Positions 49,359 to 58,869 of a stretch of DNA of 64,000 nucleotides are shown piece by piece. The stretch's first letter is position 1; each line of letters starts with the position of its first letter. Below the pieces are notes generated by a model, which saw only the letters and a program-made list of their open reading frames with translations, was not told the origin of the DNA and made no database searches. The stretch comes from Methanoplanus sp. FWC-SCC4 (GTDB taxonomy: Archaea > Halobacteriota > Methanomicrobia > Methanomicrobiales > Methanomicrobiaceae), in NCBI RefSeq assembly GCF_032878975.1, contig NZ_CP043875.1, positions 1,852,370 to 1,916,369 on the forward strand, in the 5' to 3' direction. A program made the translations under genes and the position numbers.

Positions 49359-50136
49359 GCACCTGCATAAAATAGAAGAAATAACAATTCTGCCGGGAAA
49401 TAACAGAAACGGGGATACAGAAAATTTTAATAAAATAACAATAAAACCGGGAGATACAATCTCGGTTGTAGGGCCAACCGGCTCGGGCAAAAGTGCACTG
49501 ATAAACGATATAGAGATTTTTGCAAAAAAAGATACAAACACAAAGAGGACAGTGCTTGTAAACGGCGACTATCCTCCCGAAGATTTCATCCGTGACCCTT
49601 CAAAAAAGCCCGTCGCTCTTATTACACAGAATACAAAATGCCTCGCTGACTTAAGCGTTGAAAATTTCCTTGAAATGCACGTCCGCTCAAGGAAAATAAC
49701 TGACGAAAAAATAATTCAGGAGACAATAACGCTTGCAAACGAGTTCACAGGCGAAAAAATAAAACCTCATGTGAGGATGACCTCACTTTCAGGCGGCCAG
49801 ACAAGATCACTGATGGTTGCCGATGCAATAATGATATCAAACGCACCGATAATTCTGCTTGATGAGGTTGAAAACGCAGGAATCTTCAAGGAAAAGGTGA
49901 TAGAATGCCTCAAAAAGCACAACAAGGCGCTTATTTTTGTAACACACGACCCACTCGTTTCCCTCATGTCAGGGCGAAGGATTGTAATGAAAAACGGTGC
50001 AGTTGAAAAAATTCTTGAGCCGGGGGAAGAAGAAAAAGAGGCACTCTCTGATATAATACAAATGGACGCTGCATTGTGCTCAATGCGTGAGAGAATACGT
50101 GCCGGGGAAATTATCAGGAGCATATCACTTACATGA
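49357..50136 (+). CDS. ABC-type ATPase of the coenzyme M cluster
   Basis: 259 residues, a single ABC ATPase domain without membrane helices. Walker A GPTGSGKSAL, signature LSGGQTRSLMVADAI, Walker B and D-loop in IILLDEVENAG (unusual DEVENAG), His switch in FVTHDPLVS. It lacks a permease partner. It resembles soluble ABC ATPases such as the methyl-CoM reductase component A2 type more than importers. The stop overlaps the next gene (ATGA). An ATP-driven activation role in coenzyme M synthesis is inference from linkage. Confidence 0.8.
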   Translation: MHLHKIEEITILPGNNRNGDTENFNKITIKPGDTISVVGPTGSGKSALINDIEIFAKKDTNTKRTVLVNGDYPPEDFIRDPSKKPVALITQNTKCLADLSVENFLEMHVRSRKITDEKIIQETITLANEFTGEKIKPHVRMTSLSGGQTRSLMVADAIMISNAPIILLDEVENAGIFKEKVIECLKKHNKALIFVTHDPLVSLMSGRRIVMKNGAVEKILEPGEEEKEALSDIIQMDAALCSMRERIRAGEIIRSISLT

Positions 50137-50840
50137 AGCTGATAGTCATAGCAGGCCCTCCGTCTGCCGGAAAAACCGCCGTTGTGAGACAGATTATTTC
50201 ACACTTTAAGGAGACAAAAAAGTGTGCATACCTAAAAATAGACGTTGTGAGAGCCTTTGAGGATGAGGAGCTCAGGGAAGAGTTTCAAATCCCCACAAAA
50301 AAGGTTTACTCAGGCGATGTCTGCCCTGATCATGTGGGAATCCTTGTGATGAAGGACACAATAAAATGGGCTGAAGAGGAGAACGCCGATCTTTTAATCG
50401 TCGAGAGTGCGGGACTCTGCCTCAGGTGCTCGCCTTATACCACCCAGTCGCTTGGAATTGTCGTATTAAGTGCGGTCTCAGGGATTAACACACCGCTGAA
50501 GATGTCAGCAATGCTTGCACTTGCCGACACCGCCGTTGTTACAAGGATTGATCTGGTGTCACAGGCTGAAAAAGAGGTATTCCGGGAGAGAATTAAGGAA
50601 GTAAGCCCCGGCCTTGACATAGTTGAGACAAACGCCGTTCAGGGAACAGGCCTTAGATATCTCTTCAGGGCGGTTGAAAACCAGGCCGAAGTAACCGATC
50701 CTGAAAAGATTGTCCTGAAAGGAGCCGCTCCTCTCGGAGTCTGCACTGTCTGTGCAGGCAAAAAGGAGATTGGCTGGCAGAATCACTTCGGTGTGATCAG
50801 ACAACTTGACGGGGCCGAATTTATGTTCAGGGGTGAATAA
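50133..50840 (+). CDS. G3E-type GTPase (HypB/CobW-like) of the coenzyme M cluster
   Basis: 235 residues. P-loop GPPSAGKTA (residues 8-16), Walker B LLIVESAGLCLRC, and a TRIDLV base-recognition-like sequence. Additional cysteines: GDVCPDHV, GLCLRC, and a C-terminal CTVCAGKKEIG, suggesting metal or cluster handling like HypB/UreG metallochaperones. Overlaps the ATPase by four bases. Cofactor or metal delivery to the Fe-S proteins downstream is the likely role, not proven. Confidence 0.8.
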   Translation: MKLIVIAGPPSAGKTAVVRQIISHFKETKKCAYLKIDVVRAFEDEELREEFQIPTKKVYSGDVCPDHVGILVMKDTIKWAEEENADLLIVESAGLCLRCSPYTTQSLGIVVLSAVSGINTPLKMSAMLALADTAVVTRIDLVSQAEKEVFRERIKEVSPGLDIVETNAVQGTGLRYLFRAVENQAEVTDPEKIVLKGAAPLGVCTVCAGKKEIGWQNHFGVIRQLDGAEFMFRGE

Positions 50841-50842
50841 AT

Positions 50843-51514
50843 TTGAAGGCTCCAAAAAAAAAGGACTGGAAACCCCCCGGCAAAGACTGCGGTGCATGCG
50901 GTGCAAAAACCTGTGAGGAATTTACAGGGTTTTTAAAAGAAGGCATAAAGGAAGAGGAAGACTGCCCGTTTTACAATGATTTGGAAGATGAAGATTCAAA
51001 AATCCTGCCTGAAGAAAAAATCTGTTTGAAAGGAGAGGCTGTTTACGGCGACACTGACATCCTGAACAAACCCTTCGATTTCATACTGCTTCCGTTCAAA
51101 GGAGAGCCGTCCGCACGAAAGATCGTTCTTCCGTTCAGGCCTGATCTTACTGAAAAATGGGAGATCAAAAAAGGCGATATCGTCCTTGGAAGACCGATGG
51201 GTGCGGGGTGCCCTGTCCAGCATATTTTATCAGTGATTGATGCAGATTACGTGACCGGAGTCTTAACCTGCCATGTAGTAAGTCCGCTTGTTGCAAGAAA
51301 CAATCCGGAGAAGGTAAAGGACATAAAAGCCTATCACATGCTCGGCTTTGAGGGAATTGCAAAAACAGCTGCAAAAAAACCAAAATTCGGACACCGACAA
51401 AGATTCCTGCCGGGATACTGCATGATGAATCTCGGACACACCGGACTTGTAAATATGGTAATAGAGCGTGATTCCGGCACACATGTGAGAGTGGAGGACG
51501 TAATAATATTATGA
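50843..51514 (+). CDS. Fe-S cluster-binding protein of the coenzyme M cluster
   Basis: 223 residues from a TTG (50843), two bases after the GTPase stop. N-terminal cysteine motif CGACGAKTCEEF ... DCPFY matches the 4Fe-4S domain of the PF04060 type (CXXCXXXXC...C). The rest contains KIVLPFRPDLTEKWEIKKGDIVLGRPMGAGCPVQH with no family I recognise. Stop overlaps the ComF-like gene start (ATGA), so it likely supplies electrons or a cluster to it. Its conservation next to ComF-like genes should be tested. Confidence 0.75.
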   Translation: MKAPKKKDWKPPGKDCGACGAKTCEEFTGFLKEGIKEEEDCPFYNDLEDEDSKILPEEKICLKGEAVYGDTDILNKPFDFILLPFKGEPSARKIVLPFRPDLTEKWEIKKGDIVLGRPMGAGCPVQHILSVIDADYVTGVLTCHVVSPLVARNNPEKVKDIKAYHMLGFEGIAKTAAKKPKFGHRQRFLPGYCMMNLGHTGLVNMVIERDSGTHVRVEDVIIL

Positions 51515-52767
51515 AGACAATAGCCGATATAAACAATAAAATAAAAAGCGGAAAAGCGGTAGTCTACACAGCATCAGAGTTCAAGGAGCTTGTCAGAGAA
51601 AATAAAACCCCCTCCGCTGAGGAGGTGGATGTTGTAACCTGCGGCACATGCGGGATTATGTCAGGAACATTTGCAGTCATGACAGTTCCGGTTGGAGAGC
51701 CGGGAGCCTTCAGGCGTGCCGAATCGATAACACTCAACGGAGTGCCGGCGTTCCCCGGGCCCTGCCCGAACGAGGGCCTTGGCACAGTAGACCTGATCGT
51801 CTACGGCACATCCCATGCAGACGAATCATACGGCGGAGGACACCTTCTCCGCGATATCGTTGAGGAGAAGGAAATCGAGGTTGTTGCCGTATCAGAAGGA
51901 AAAACTTATGAAAATCTGATATACGGAGAAGACATACAGTCCGCACGCCTGATTACCTCAAGAAGCGCCTTTAAAAACTACTCTGCAATAGTGAACCGGG
52001 ATACAGACCCCTATAACACTATCTTTTCTGTCCTTCCGCTCATAGGAGGACTCTCAGAGGCAACCGTCAGCGGATGCGGTGAAATAAACCCGCTGCAAAA
52101 CGACCCCTTTATGAGATTCATAAAGGCAGGGGCAGGGATTCTCCTAAACGGGGCTCCCGGTTTTATAATGGGCACCGGTACAAGGAGCAGTCAGGAGAAG
52201 CCGAACATCGCCGCATTTGCGGATATGAAAGATATGTCGCCTGAGCTGATGGGCGGCTTTATAACTTCGGCAGGCCCTGAATGTCTGGTATCAGTCGCCG
52301 CCGCAATCCCGGTTACTGATGAGGAGACGATTAAATCCCTTTCAGTTCTCGATGAGGACATACCGCTTCCTGTTGCCGACGTAAAACACAGGGAAACAAT
52401 AGGATACTCAGATTACGGACAGATTTGGCAGAACACGGATCACAGGGTTATAGTGAACCCCTTAAACTGTATGTTCTGCGGAGAGTGCCCGGCTGCTGTA
52501 GCCTGTCCGACAAAGGCGATAATGCCCGGAGGGGGAGTTATTTTCTCACGCTGTGTCTCATGCGGAACATGCACAACAACATGTCCGGGAGAAGTCTACA
52601 CAATGGAGATGGGCACAATAAAAGTCGGGGATCAGGAAATTCCGGTTACACTAAGGCAGTCTGACAGGACAAAGGGAGAAGAGATCAGCGCAATGTTAAA
52701 AGATATGATAAACAGGGGGCATTTTTCCTTCTGTGATACAGGAGAAGAGAAAGATGGGGGAATATGA
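51511..52767 (+). CDS. comF: ComF-like coenzyme M synthase (COG1900/DUF39 domain plus 2[4Fe-4S] ferredoxin)
   Basis: 418 residues. A COG1900/DUF39 domain (with C44 and C47 in CGTCG and C189 in SGCGE) is followed by a ferredoxin domain with two four-cysteine motifs starting at C320 (CMFCGEC ... CP) and C348 (CVSCGTC ... CP). COG1900 proteins insert sulfide into aldehydes to make homocysteine; a relative, MJ1681 (ComF), was reported to make coenzyme M from sulfoacetaldehyde. Position beside cysteate synthase and ComDE favours the ComF role over homocysteine synthesis. The assignment is inference from context plus domain. Confidence 0.8.
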   Translation: MKTIADINNKIKSGKAVVYTASEFKELVRENKTPSAEEVDVVTCGTCGIMSGTFAVMTVPVGEPGAFRRAESITLNGVPAFPGPCPNEGLGTVDLIVYGTSHADESYGGGHLLRDIVEEKEIEVVAVSEGKTYENLIYGEDIQSARLITSRSAFKNYSAIVNRDTDPYNTIFSVLPLIGGLSEATVSGCGEINPLQNDPFMRFIKAGAGILLNGAPGFIMGTGTRSSQEKPNIAAFADMKDMSPELMGGFITSAGPECLVSVAAAIPVTDEETIKSLSVLDEDIPLPVADVKHRETIGYSDYGQIWQNTDHRVIVNPLNCMFCGECPAAVACPTKAIMPGGGVIFSRCVSCGTCTTTCPGEVYTMEMGTIKVGDQEIPVTLRQSDRTKGEEISAMLKDMINRGHFSFCDTGEEKDGGI

Positions 52768-54025
52768 ACTAAAATGCCCGGTATGCAGGGCAACAGTTCC
52801 GGATCATTACACCAATGAATGCCCGGAAAAGTGCAGCGGCCTGATTTTGGCAGAATACAAAGAAAAGCAGTTTATCCCAAAGGGTCTCCCCGGAATGTTC
52901 AGGTATCACAACTGGCTTCCGGTGGAGGGTTACAGGGATGTAAAAACAGGCCCGGCAACTTACAAGAGCAAGGCGCTTGCCGAAAAACTCGGGCTAAAAA
53001 ATCTGTATATCTGCTTTAACGGCTACTGGCCGGAAAAAGACGCATGGATTAAGACCTGTTCGTTCAAGGAGCTTGAGGCCGTCCCGACAATGCTCAGGAT
53101 GGAGGAGAAAGGAAGCGGAATCCTCCAGATCTCATCTGCCGGAAACACGGGCAGGGCATTTTGTGAGGTTTCGGCTGATACTGGCGTTCCTGTCATAGTT
53201 GTCGTTCCAAAATACGCAACAGAAAGCATATGGACGACAAAACCCGCAGAAGATGTATTCCTGATCACAATAGACGGCGACTATACCGATGCAATTGAAT
53301 TCGGGAACAAACTCTGTCAGATGGAGGGGATAATCCCTGAAGGAGGGGCAAAAAACCCAGCAAGACGTGACGGAATGGGGACTACGCTCCTGAGCGGTTT
53401 TGAGGCGGCAGGCATGATTCCCGACTGGTACTTCCAGGCTGTCGGGAGCGGAACAGGTGCAATTGCAGCGTGGGAGATGTCAAAACGCCTCGTTTCAGAC
53501 GGAAGATTCAAAGACAGGCTTCCCCGGCTTTACCTCTCGCAAAACATCCCCTTCATCCCGATGGTCAGTGCATGGAATGCAAAAAGGCGTGAGATTATTG
53601 AAGATGTTGATATGCCTGACGCTAAAAACTCGGCCATGTCTGTTTATGCAACAGTTCTTACAAACCGCCACCCGCCGTACAGCACAAAGGGCGGCCTTTT
53701 TGATGCACTCACAGAAACCAACGGAATTATGGAAGGTATCGAAAGTAAACGGGCAGAAGAGGCAGCGGAAATTTTTGAAAAACTTGAAGGAGCCGACACT
53801 GATCCAGCGGCTGCCGTCTGTGTTGCCTCACTCATTGATGCAGCAACAAAGGGGGTTGTAAAACCTGATGATGTTATCCTCCTCAATATCACAGGCGGAG
53901 GCTACAAAAGGGCTGATTTGGATTTTGAAAAGATCATTGTTGAACCAAAGGTATCCCTGCCGGCAGGAAGCGATACCGGAGTTATAAAAGACGAACTTGT
54001 AAAATGGATGAGTAACTATGCTTGA
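52754..54025 (+). CDS. Cysteate synthase (threonine synthase-like)
   Basis: 423 residues from the ATG at 52754 (good aggag upstream); an earlier frame start at 52733 is less likely. PLP enzyme of the threonine synthase family, with zinc-like cysteines at the start (CPVCRATVPDHYTNECPEKC), the PLP-lysine region TYKSKALAEKLG and SSAGNTGRAF as the phosphate loop. Methanosarcina's cysteate synthase, which turns phosphoserine and sulfite into cysteate, has this architecture and the same neighbour. It overlaps comF and ComDE, so the enzymes are co-produced. Confidence 0.9.
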   Translation: MGEYELKCPVCRATVPDHYTNECPEKCSGLILAEYKEKQFIPKGLPGMFRYHNWLPVEGYRDVKTGPATYKSKALAEKLGLKNLYICFNGYWPEKDAWIKTCSFKELEAVPTMLRMEEKGSGILQISSAGNTGRAFCEVSADTGVPVIVVVPKYATESIWTTKPAEDVFLITIDGDYTDAIEFGNKLCQMEGIIPEGGAKNPARRDGMGTTLLSGFEAAGMIPDWYFQAVGSGTGAIAAWEMSKRLVSDGRFKDRLPRLYLSQNIPFIPMVSAWNAKRREIIEDVDMPDAKNSAMSVYATVLTNRHPPYSTKGGLFDALTETNGIMEGIESKRAEEAAEIFEKLEGADTDPAAAVCVASLIDAATKGVVKPDDVILLNITGGGYKRADLDFEKIIVEPKVSLPAGSDTGVIKDELVKWMSNYA

Positions 54026-55133
54026 GGATTTTGTCTGCGACATGCTAAAAGAACAGGGGATCGAGTTTATTGTATCCCTTCCCTGTGACAGAACAAAGGA
54101 TCTGTGTGCACTCATGGAGGCCGGCTTTCACTATGTAAACATAAACCGCGAGGAGGACGGGGCAGGTGTCTGTGCCGGACTTGCACTTGCAAAGAGAAGG
54201 TTCGTCCTTCAGATGCAGAGCTCGGGGCTTGGAAATTCCCTGAATGCAATGATGTCCCTGACAGAGCTCTATAAAATGCCCCTCCCGGTCATTGCAAGCT
54301 GGAGAGGATATTACAAAGAGAAGATTCCTGCACAGATTCCGTTCAACAGCAAAATCCCAAGGATTCTTGATGCACTCGAAATTAAATACACAATCATATC
54401 AGAGCCGGATGAACTGGTAAAATTAAAAGACGTGATTGAGGATGCATACGAAAACTCGAGAATCCACGTTGCCCTAATCTCACCAAAAGTCTGGGAGGGT
54501 GAAAGCTGCAAATGCCCTGTCAGAATTGTTCCTGACAGAAAAAGGGAGATACATATCGAGTACACACGGGAGATTCACGAGCCTGTGATGAAAAGGGCTG
54601 ATGCAATAGGTGTTGCGGCAGAACTTTTAAAAAATGAACTTACAGTCTCCAACATAGGTGTTCCTTCAAAGGAGCTCTATGCGGCTAATGACAGGCCGGA
54701 AAATTTCTACATGCTCGGAAGTTATACGCAGGCAACACCGATTGGTCTCGGCCTCGCAGTAGGACAGGACAGGGATGTAATTGTACTTGACGGCGACGGA
54801 AGTCTTCTTGGAACGGCCATTATGCCGGCTGTTGCAGCTGAAAACCCAAAAAACCTAACAATTGTTGCCCTTGACAACGGAGCATTCGGAAGTACCGGAA
54901 GTCAGCAGACACATGCATGGACAGGGTGTGATCTTGAGCTGATGGCGATCGGTGCCGGGATTAAAGACACATTCAAGGCTAACTCAGAGGAGGATCTAAA
55001 AGAGGCCCTTTTAAAGAGAACAAACGGCCCGAAGTTCATACATGTCATATTAAAACCCGGAAACACAGATGCACCAAATATCAAAACAGGGCCTGAAGAG
55101 ATTAAGAAAAGATTTCAGGATTCCTTCTTATAA
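54018..55133 (+). CDS. comDE: Sulfopyruvate decarboxylase, fused ComD-ComE
   Basis: 371 residues. Thiamine diphosphate enzyme that decarboxylates sulfopyruvate to sulfoacetaldehyde. The N-terminal half (about 1-170) is ComD-like (PYR domain, NREEDGAGVCAGLALAKRR); the C-terminal half (about 190-371) is ComE-like with the ThDP motif G259-D260-G261 ... VALDNGAFGSTGS. In Methanocaldococcus the two halves are separate genes; here they are fused, as in other Methanomicrobia. Overlaps cysteate synthase by eight bases. Last gene of the cluster. Confidence 0.94.
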   Translation: MLEDFVCDMLKEQGIEFIVSLPCDRTKDLCALMEAGFHYVNINREEDGAGVCAGLALAKRRFVLQMQSSGLGNSLNAMMSLTELYKMPLPVIASWRGYYKEKIPAQIPFNSKIPRILDALEIKYTIISEPDELVKLKDVIEDAYENSRIHVALISPKVWEGESCKCPVRIVPDRKREIHIEYTREIHEPVMKRADAIGVAAELLKNELTVSNIGVPSKELYAANDRPENFYMLGSYTQATPIGLGLAVGQDRDVIVLDGDGSLLGTAIMPAVAAENPKNLTIVALDNGAFGSTGSQQTHAWTGCDLELMAIGAGIKDTFKANSEEDLKEALLKRTNGPKFIHVILKPGNTDAPNIKTGPEEIKKRFQDSFL

Positions 55134-55201
55134 TTTTTTTAGGTACTGATGCTTTTTAAAAACAGCAGAAAACTGAAAAAATTTTATTAACCTGTTAAAA
55201 T

Positions 55202-56425
55202 TTAGTTTTTGCCGAATTTTGCCCATGATTCCTCAAGGGCTGCAACCGCCGGCAGTTTCTTTCCGGTCAGAAATTCAATGCATGCCCCGCCGCCTGTTGA
55301 GATGTGGCTGAAACTCTCATCAATTCCGAGGGATTCAACAACAACCGCAGTGTGTCCGCCGCCTACAACAGAGAAATCAGCCTTTCCGGCAGCTTTCAAG
55401 AGTTCAAAAGTTCCTGTTGAGAAGGCCTCCTCCTCAAATACACCCGCGGGCCCGTTGAACACAACAGTTCCGGAATTTTTTATTGTTTCCGTAAAAGGAA
55501 TAAGGGATTCAAGACCGAGATCCAGTACAGGTCTCTCAGACGGGATTTTGTCCACAGAAACCTCTTCCCTTTCACCTTCCGTATTTTTAATCGCGACATG
55601 CTCAGGCATGACAATTCTGTCGCGGTGGTTTTTGAGCATCTCTTTGGCCTTGCCTATCTCACCCTCATACCCGAGAGTCTTAATAAGGTCACCGGACGGC
55701 TTTCCGATATCAACGCCGTCTGCTGCCAGAAATACATTTGAAACGACTCCGACAACAAGCACCTGATCGGCAATGCCTGCGTCAAGCACATTTTTTGCAA
55801 CGTCCATTGAGTCATCAACCTTTGTGCCCCCGAGAACGAAGGTAACCGGCTTTGGTGCATCCGTAAAGACCTTTGAGAGTGTCTTTACCTCCCTTTCCAT
55901 GAGTGTTCCGGCAACAGATTTCATTGAATACGGAAGACCGACAATTGTTGGCTGTGATCTGTGGGCTGTTCCGAATGCATCGTTTACATAGATGTCGCCC
56001 ATCGCACGAAGACCGCGTACGAGGTGGGTTGATGCCGCATCCTGCGGAGACATCTTTATGTTCTCCTCAGCATTGAACCTGACATTTTCAAGCATGAGGA
56101 CATCCCCGCAGTCCATTGAACGAACAGCCTCACGGGCACATTTTCCAAAAATATCATCGGTATAGTCGACCGGCCTTCCAATCAGGCGTTCGAGCCTTTC
56201 CGCATGTGCCTGAAGGGTTGTAAAATCCTTTTTCTGCGGTCTGCTCTGATGTGTTATCACAACAACCTTTGAGTCTGAAAGATTCTGAACTGTCGGCGCA
56301 TGCTCGCGGAATCTCTTATCGTCAAGAATCAGGTTTGATGCGGGGTCTATCGGAGAGTTAAAATCAACACGCAAAAGGACAGTTTTCCTGTCTGTCTCAA
56401 TATCATCCAGTGTTCCGAATTTCAT
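55202..56425 (-). CDS. pgk: Phosphoglycerate kinase
   Basis: 407 residues, the usual archaeal length. Substrate site: LLRVDFNSPIDP, HQSRPQKKD and MLENVRFNAEEN. Nucleotide site: GGTKVDDSMDV and VVGGGHTAVV-type glycine-rich end. Reversible 3-phosphoglycerate/1,3-bisphosphoglycerate conversion in gluconeogenesis. It converges on the coenzyme M cluster and is divergent from the methyltransferase at 56577. Confidence 0.97.
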   Translation of the reverse strand: MKFGTLDDIETDRKTVLLRVDFNSPIDPASNLILDDKRFREHAPTVQNLSDSKVVVITHQSRPQKKDFTTLQAHAERLERLIGRPVDYTDDIFGKCAREAVRSMDCGDVLMLENVRFNAEENIKMSPQDAASTHLVRGLRAMGDIYVNDAFGTAHRSQPTIVGLPYSMKSVAGTLMEREVKTLSKVFTDAPKPVTFVLGGTKVDDSMDVAKNVLDAGIADQVLVVGVVSNVFLAADGVDIGKPSGDLIKTLGYEGEIGKAKEMLKNHRDRIVMPEHVAIKNTEGEREEVSVDKIPSERPVLDLGLESLIPFTETIKNSGTVVFNGPAGVFEEEAFSTGTFELLKAAGKADFSVVGGGHTAVVVESLGIDESFSHISTGGGACIEFLTGKKLPAVAALEESWAKFGKN

Positions 56426-56576
56426 ATATTACACCTGAAAAGCCTGGTCGGGCGGGAAATTTAATATGTGATATATGGTTGGATAGTATCTGAAATATTG
56501 GTTTCTTAAAGAATTTACAAAATGCATTATTCCGACCACAAAGATAATGGTGTAAATTTAAAGAAATATTTGTTTA

Positions 56577-57323
56577 ATGGATAACAATATCATTTTTGAA
56601 ATATTTGAGGGACTACCAAGACAGGGGCCCGGGGACAACAGATGCACAAAACAGGCATTTGAAACAATCCCGATTCCAAAAAAAAGCCTGAAGATACTCG
56701 ATATCGGGTGCGGTTCGGGGATGCAGACAATTCAGCTTGCAAAACTCTGCGAAGACTGCACGATTACCGCAACCGACATCTACCAGCCGTACCTTGATGA
56801 TCTTAAACAAAAATCAGAGGCAGAAGATCTCCCGTCGGGAGTAATTACAGAGTGCGTCTCCATGGAAAATCTTCCATATGATAAGGAGTCCTTTGACATC
56901 ATCTGGTCGGAAGGCTCCGTTTTTATAATGGGATTTGAGAACGGGATTACCTACTGGAAGGACTTTTTAAAGACGGGAGGATACCTCTGCCTGACAGAGG
57001 CGGCATGGTTTTTGGACAATCCTTCCAAAGAAGCTGAACTATTCTGGAATGAGGCGTATCCTCTGATTAAAACGATTGACGGGAACATAGAGATTATTAA
57101 AAAATGCGGATATGAAATTGTTGATACATTCAGACTGCCGGAATCGGCATGGACTGATAACTATTACACACCGGTGATAAACCACATAAACAAAATACGG
57201 GATGATTACAGAGGAAACGATGAAGCTCTAAACCTCATTAAAGAAATAGAGAAAGAAGCTGAAATCTATCAAAAACACCACAATGACTACGGCTATGTCT
57301 TTTTTGTTTTGAAAAAGATATAA
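56577..57323 (+). CDS. Class I SAM-dependent methyltransferase
   Basis: 248 residues. Motif I is ILDIGCGSGMQTIQLAKL, followed by TATDIYQPYLDDLK and DIIWSEGSVFIMGFENG. This matches a group of small-molecule methyltransferases with the SEG(A/S) motif in place of the usual D/N catalytic region. A single 248-residue domain; the acceptor is unknown. No ribosome-binding site is seen before the ATG, so leaderless initiation is likely. It is divergent from pgk. Confidence 0.88.
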   Translation: MDNNIIFEIFEGLPRQGPGDNRCTKQAFETIPIPKKSLKILDIGCGSGMQTIQLAKLCEDCTITATDIYQPYLDDLKQKSEAEDLPSGVITECVSMENLPYDKESFDIIWSEGSVFIMGFENGITYWKDFLKTGGYLCLTEAAWFLDNPSKEAELFWNEAYPLIKTIDGNIEIIKKCGYEIVDTFRLPESAWTDNYYTPVINHINKIRDDYRGNDEALNLIKEIEKEAEIYQKHHNDYGYVFFVLKKI

Positions 57324-57535
57324 TCACATTATTTCTCAAATCCGAAAATGCACAGGGATTTTAATAATCTTTATTCATTTCATCCATACTTCTCCGGACA
57401 TTTTTTGTGGAGGCAAAAGAATAATCAGCTAAAATAACCGAATAAATAAAGTTGCTATAATAACCGGCCGGAGAAATACCGGTGAGATAAAACATACGAA
57501 ATATTACGGAATAATTGGAAAAAATACATAAATTA

Positions 57536-58054
57536 ATGATAACCATGACAACAAGTATAATTGAAAGAGTCTTTGAAAAGATGCTCTGGAGTACAAGATA
57601 TGTTGTACTCTTAGGTGTCATATTTGGTGCACTTAGCGCAATCATTCTCTTTATTGCAGGTTCACTTGAAATCTATGATGTACTGCTTGACTACCTTGCT
57701 GAGAGCGGGGGGCATTTAGAGCACGAAGACATCCTTATAGGGATTATCGGTGCCATTGACTTTTATTTAATCGCCCTTGTTCTTCTCATATTCAGTTTCG
57801 GAACATATGAGCTGTTTATATCCGAGCTTGAAATTGCCAGAATGAAAGGGGATTTTGGGAATATCCTTGAAGTCAAAAATCTCGATGACCTTAAAAACAA
57901 AATTATCAAGGTTATCATAATGGTTCTGATTGTCAGCTTTTTCCAGAGGATATTGTCAATGGATTTCACAACATCGATGGATATGCTGGCGATGGCAGTT
58001 TCAATCTCTGTTATCTGTATCGGTGTCTATTTCCTTGGAAAGCATCACATATAA
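57536..58054 (+). CDS. YqhA/UPF0114 family membrane protein
   Basis: About 172 residues from the ATG at 57536 (alternatives at TTG 57515 and ATG 57545). Three to four hydrophobic segments, with LFEKMLWSTRYVVLLGV-type start and IGAIDFYLIALVLLIFSFGTYELFIS, which match the UPF0114/YqhA family. Function unknown; a channel- or transporter-like role is proposed for relatives without proof. Stands alone on the plus strand. Confidence 0.85.
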   Translation: MITMTTSIIERVFEKMLWSTRYVVLLGVIFGALSAIILFIAGSLEIYDVLLDYLAESGGHLEHEDILIGIIGAIDFYLIALVLLIFSFGTYELFISELEIARMKGDFGNILEVKNLDDLKNKIIKVIIMVLIVSFFQRILSMDFTTSMDMLAMAVSISVICIGVYFLGKHHI

Positions 58055-58221
58055 TTTTTAAAACCATATCACATTTTAAAGGCACTTTACGACAGATACG
58101 CAGATTTTTGGCCTGAAGACTAACAGTAAATGGCCTTATCAATATCTCAAACCCTCTCAGAAATCTATAACGCTTCCGAATTGCCAAATTAAAATCAGGA
58201 AGGATTTGGGGAGAGCATCTG

Positions 58222-58719
58222 GTGTTGGTTATTATTTATGGTCTGGTTTTGGCGGTTTGTACCGCATTTGCATATTATACGGCAGGTAAACTTATCAAAA
58301 ATATAAGACTGAGGATTATTGTACTCATATCTGCAGGCGTTATCACAGGTATGATTTATGGACTTTACCTGATTCCGCCAAAGCTTATCCCGTTTAATGA
58401 AACAGTAAGGACAGTCGGGTTTCTAACCGGTATGATGATTCATCCGTTTTTTTATTCCGCCGGTTTTTTCCTGACAGAGTGGAAATTCCCGCAATACAGA
58501 TATTCAGCTTTGGTTCTGGTGGCTGCAATTATGATTACTGTTTATTTTGATTTACTCTTTTCAGCCATCGCCCAAGTATTAGCACCATTTGAAATCCATA
58601 AGGCAGGAGTCCTGATGATCGCTGATATGATCCTGATCGGCGCAGGGGACATAATAATTGCAGTCCTTTTTTATCTGGCGGCATCAATAATTGCCAAAAA
58701 TGCAAGAAGAGAGCAATAG
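58222..58719 (+). CDS. Hypothetical membrane protein
   Basis: 165 residues from a GTG with gggagag just upstream. About five hydrophobic segments (VIIYGLVLAVCTAFAYYTAG; LRIIVLISAGVITGMIYGLYLIP; MMIHPFFYSAGFFL; ALVLVAAIMITVYFDLLF; MIADMILIGAGDIIIAVLFYL). No family recognised. Its basic C-terminus (NARREQ) is probably cytosolic. It is not obviously linked to its neighbours. Confidence 0.6.
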   Translation: MLVIIYGLVLAVCTAFAYYTAGKLIKNIRLRIIVLISAGVITGMIYGLYLIPPKLIPFNETVRTVGFLTGMMIHPFFYSAGFFLTEWKFPQYRYSALVLVAAIMITVYFDLLFSAIAQVLAPFEIHKAGVLMIADMILIGAGDIIIAVLFYLAASIIAKNARREQ

Positions 58720-58869
58720 CGGACAATTATCATCAGCCATCATTAATTATCAGATATTTTAGCCATGCAAAGTATTATTTATATAAAACCTGTATTTCAG
58801 GATATCACCGGCCGGATAAAAAACAAAATCCCGGCCGTTATGATCAAAACATTCCGGGGGGATTAAAAA

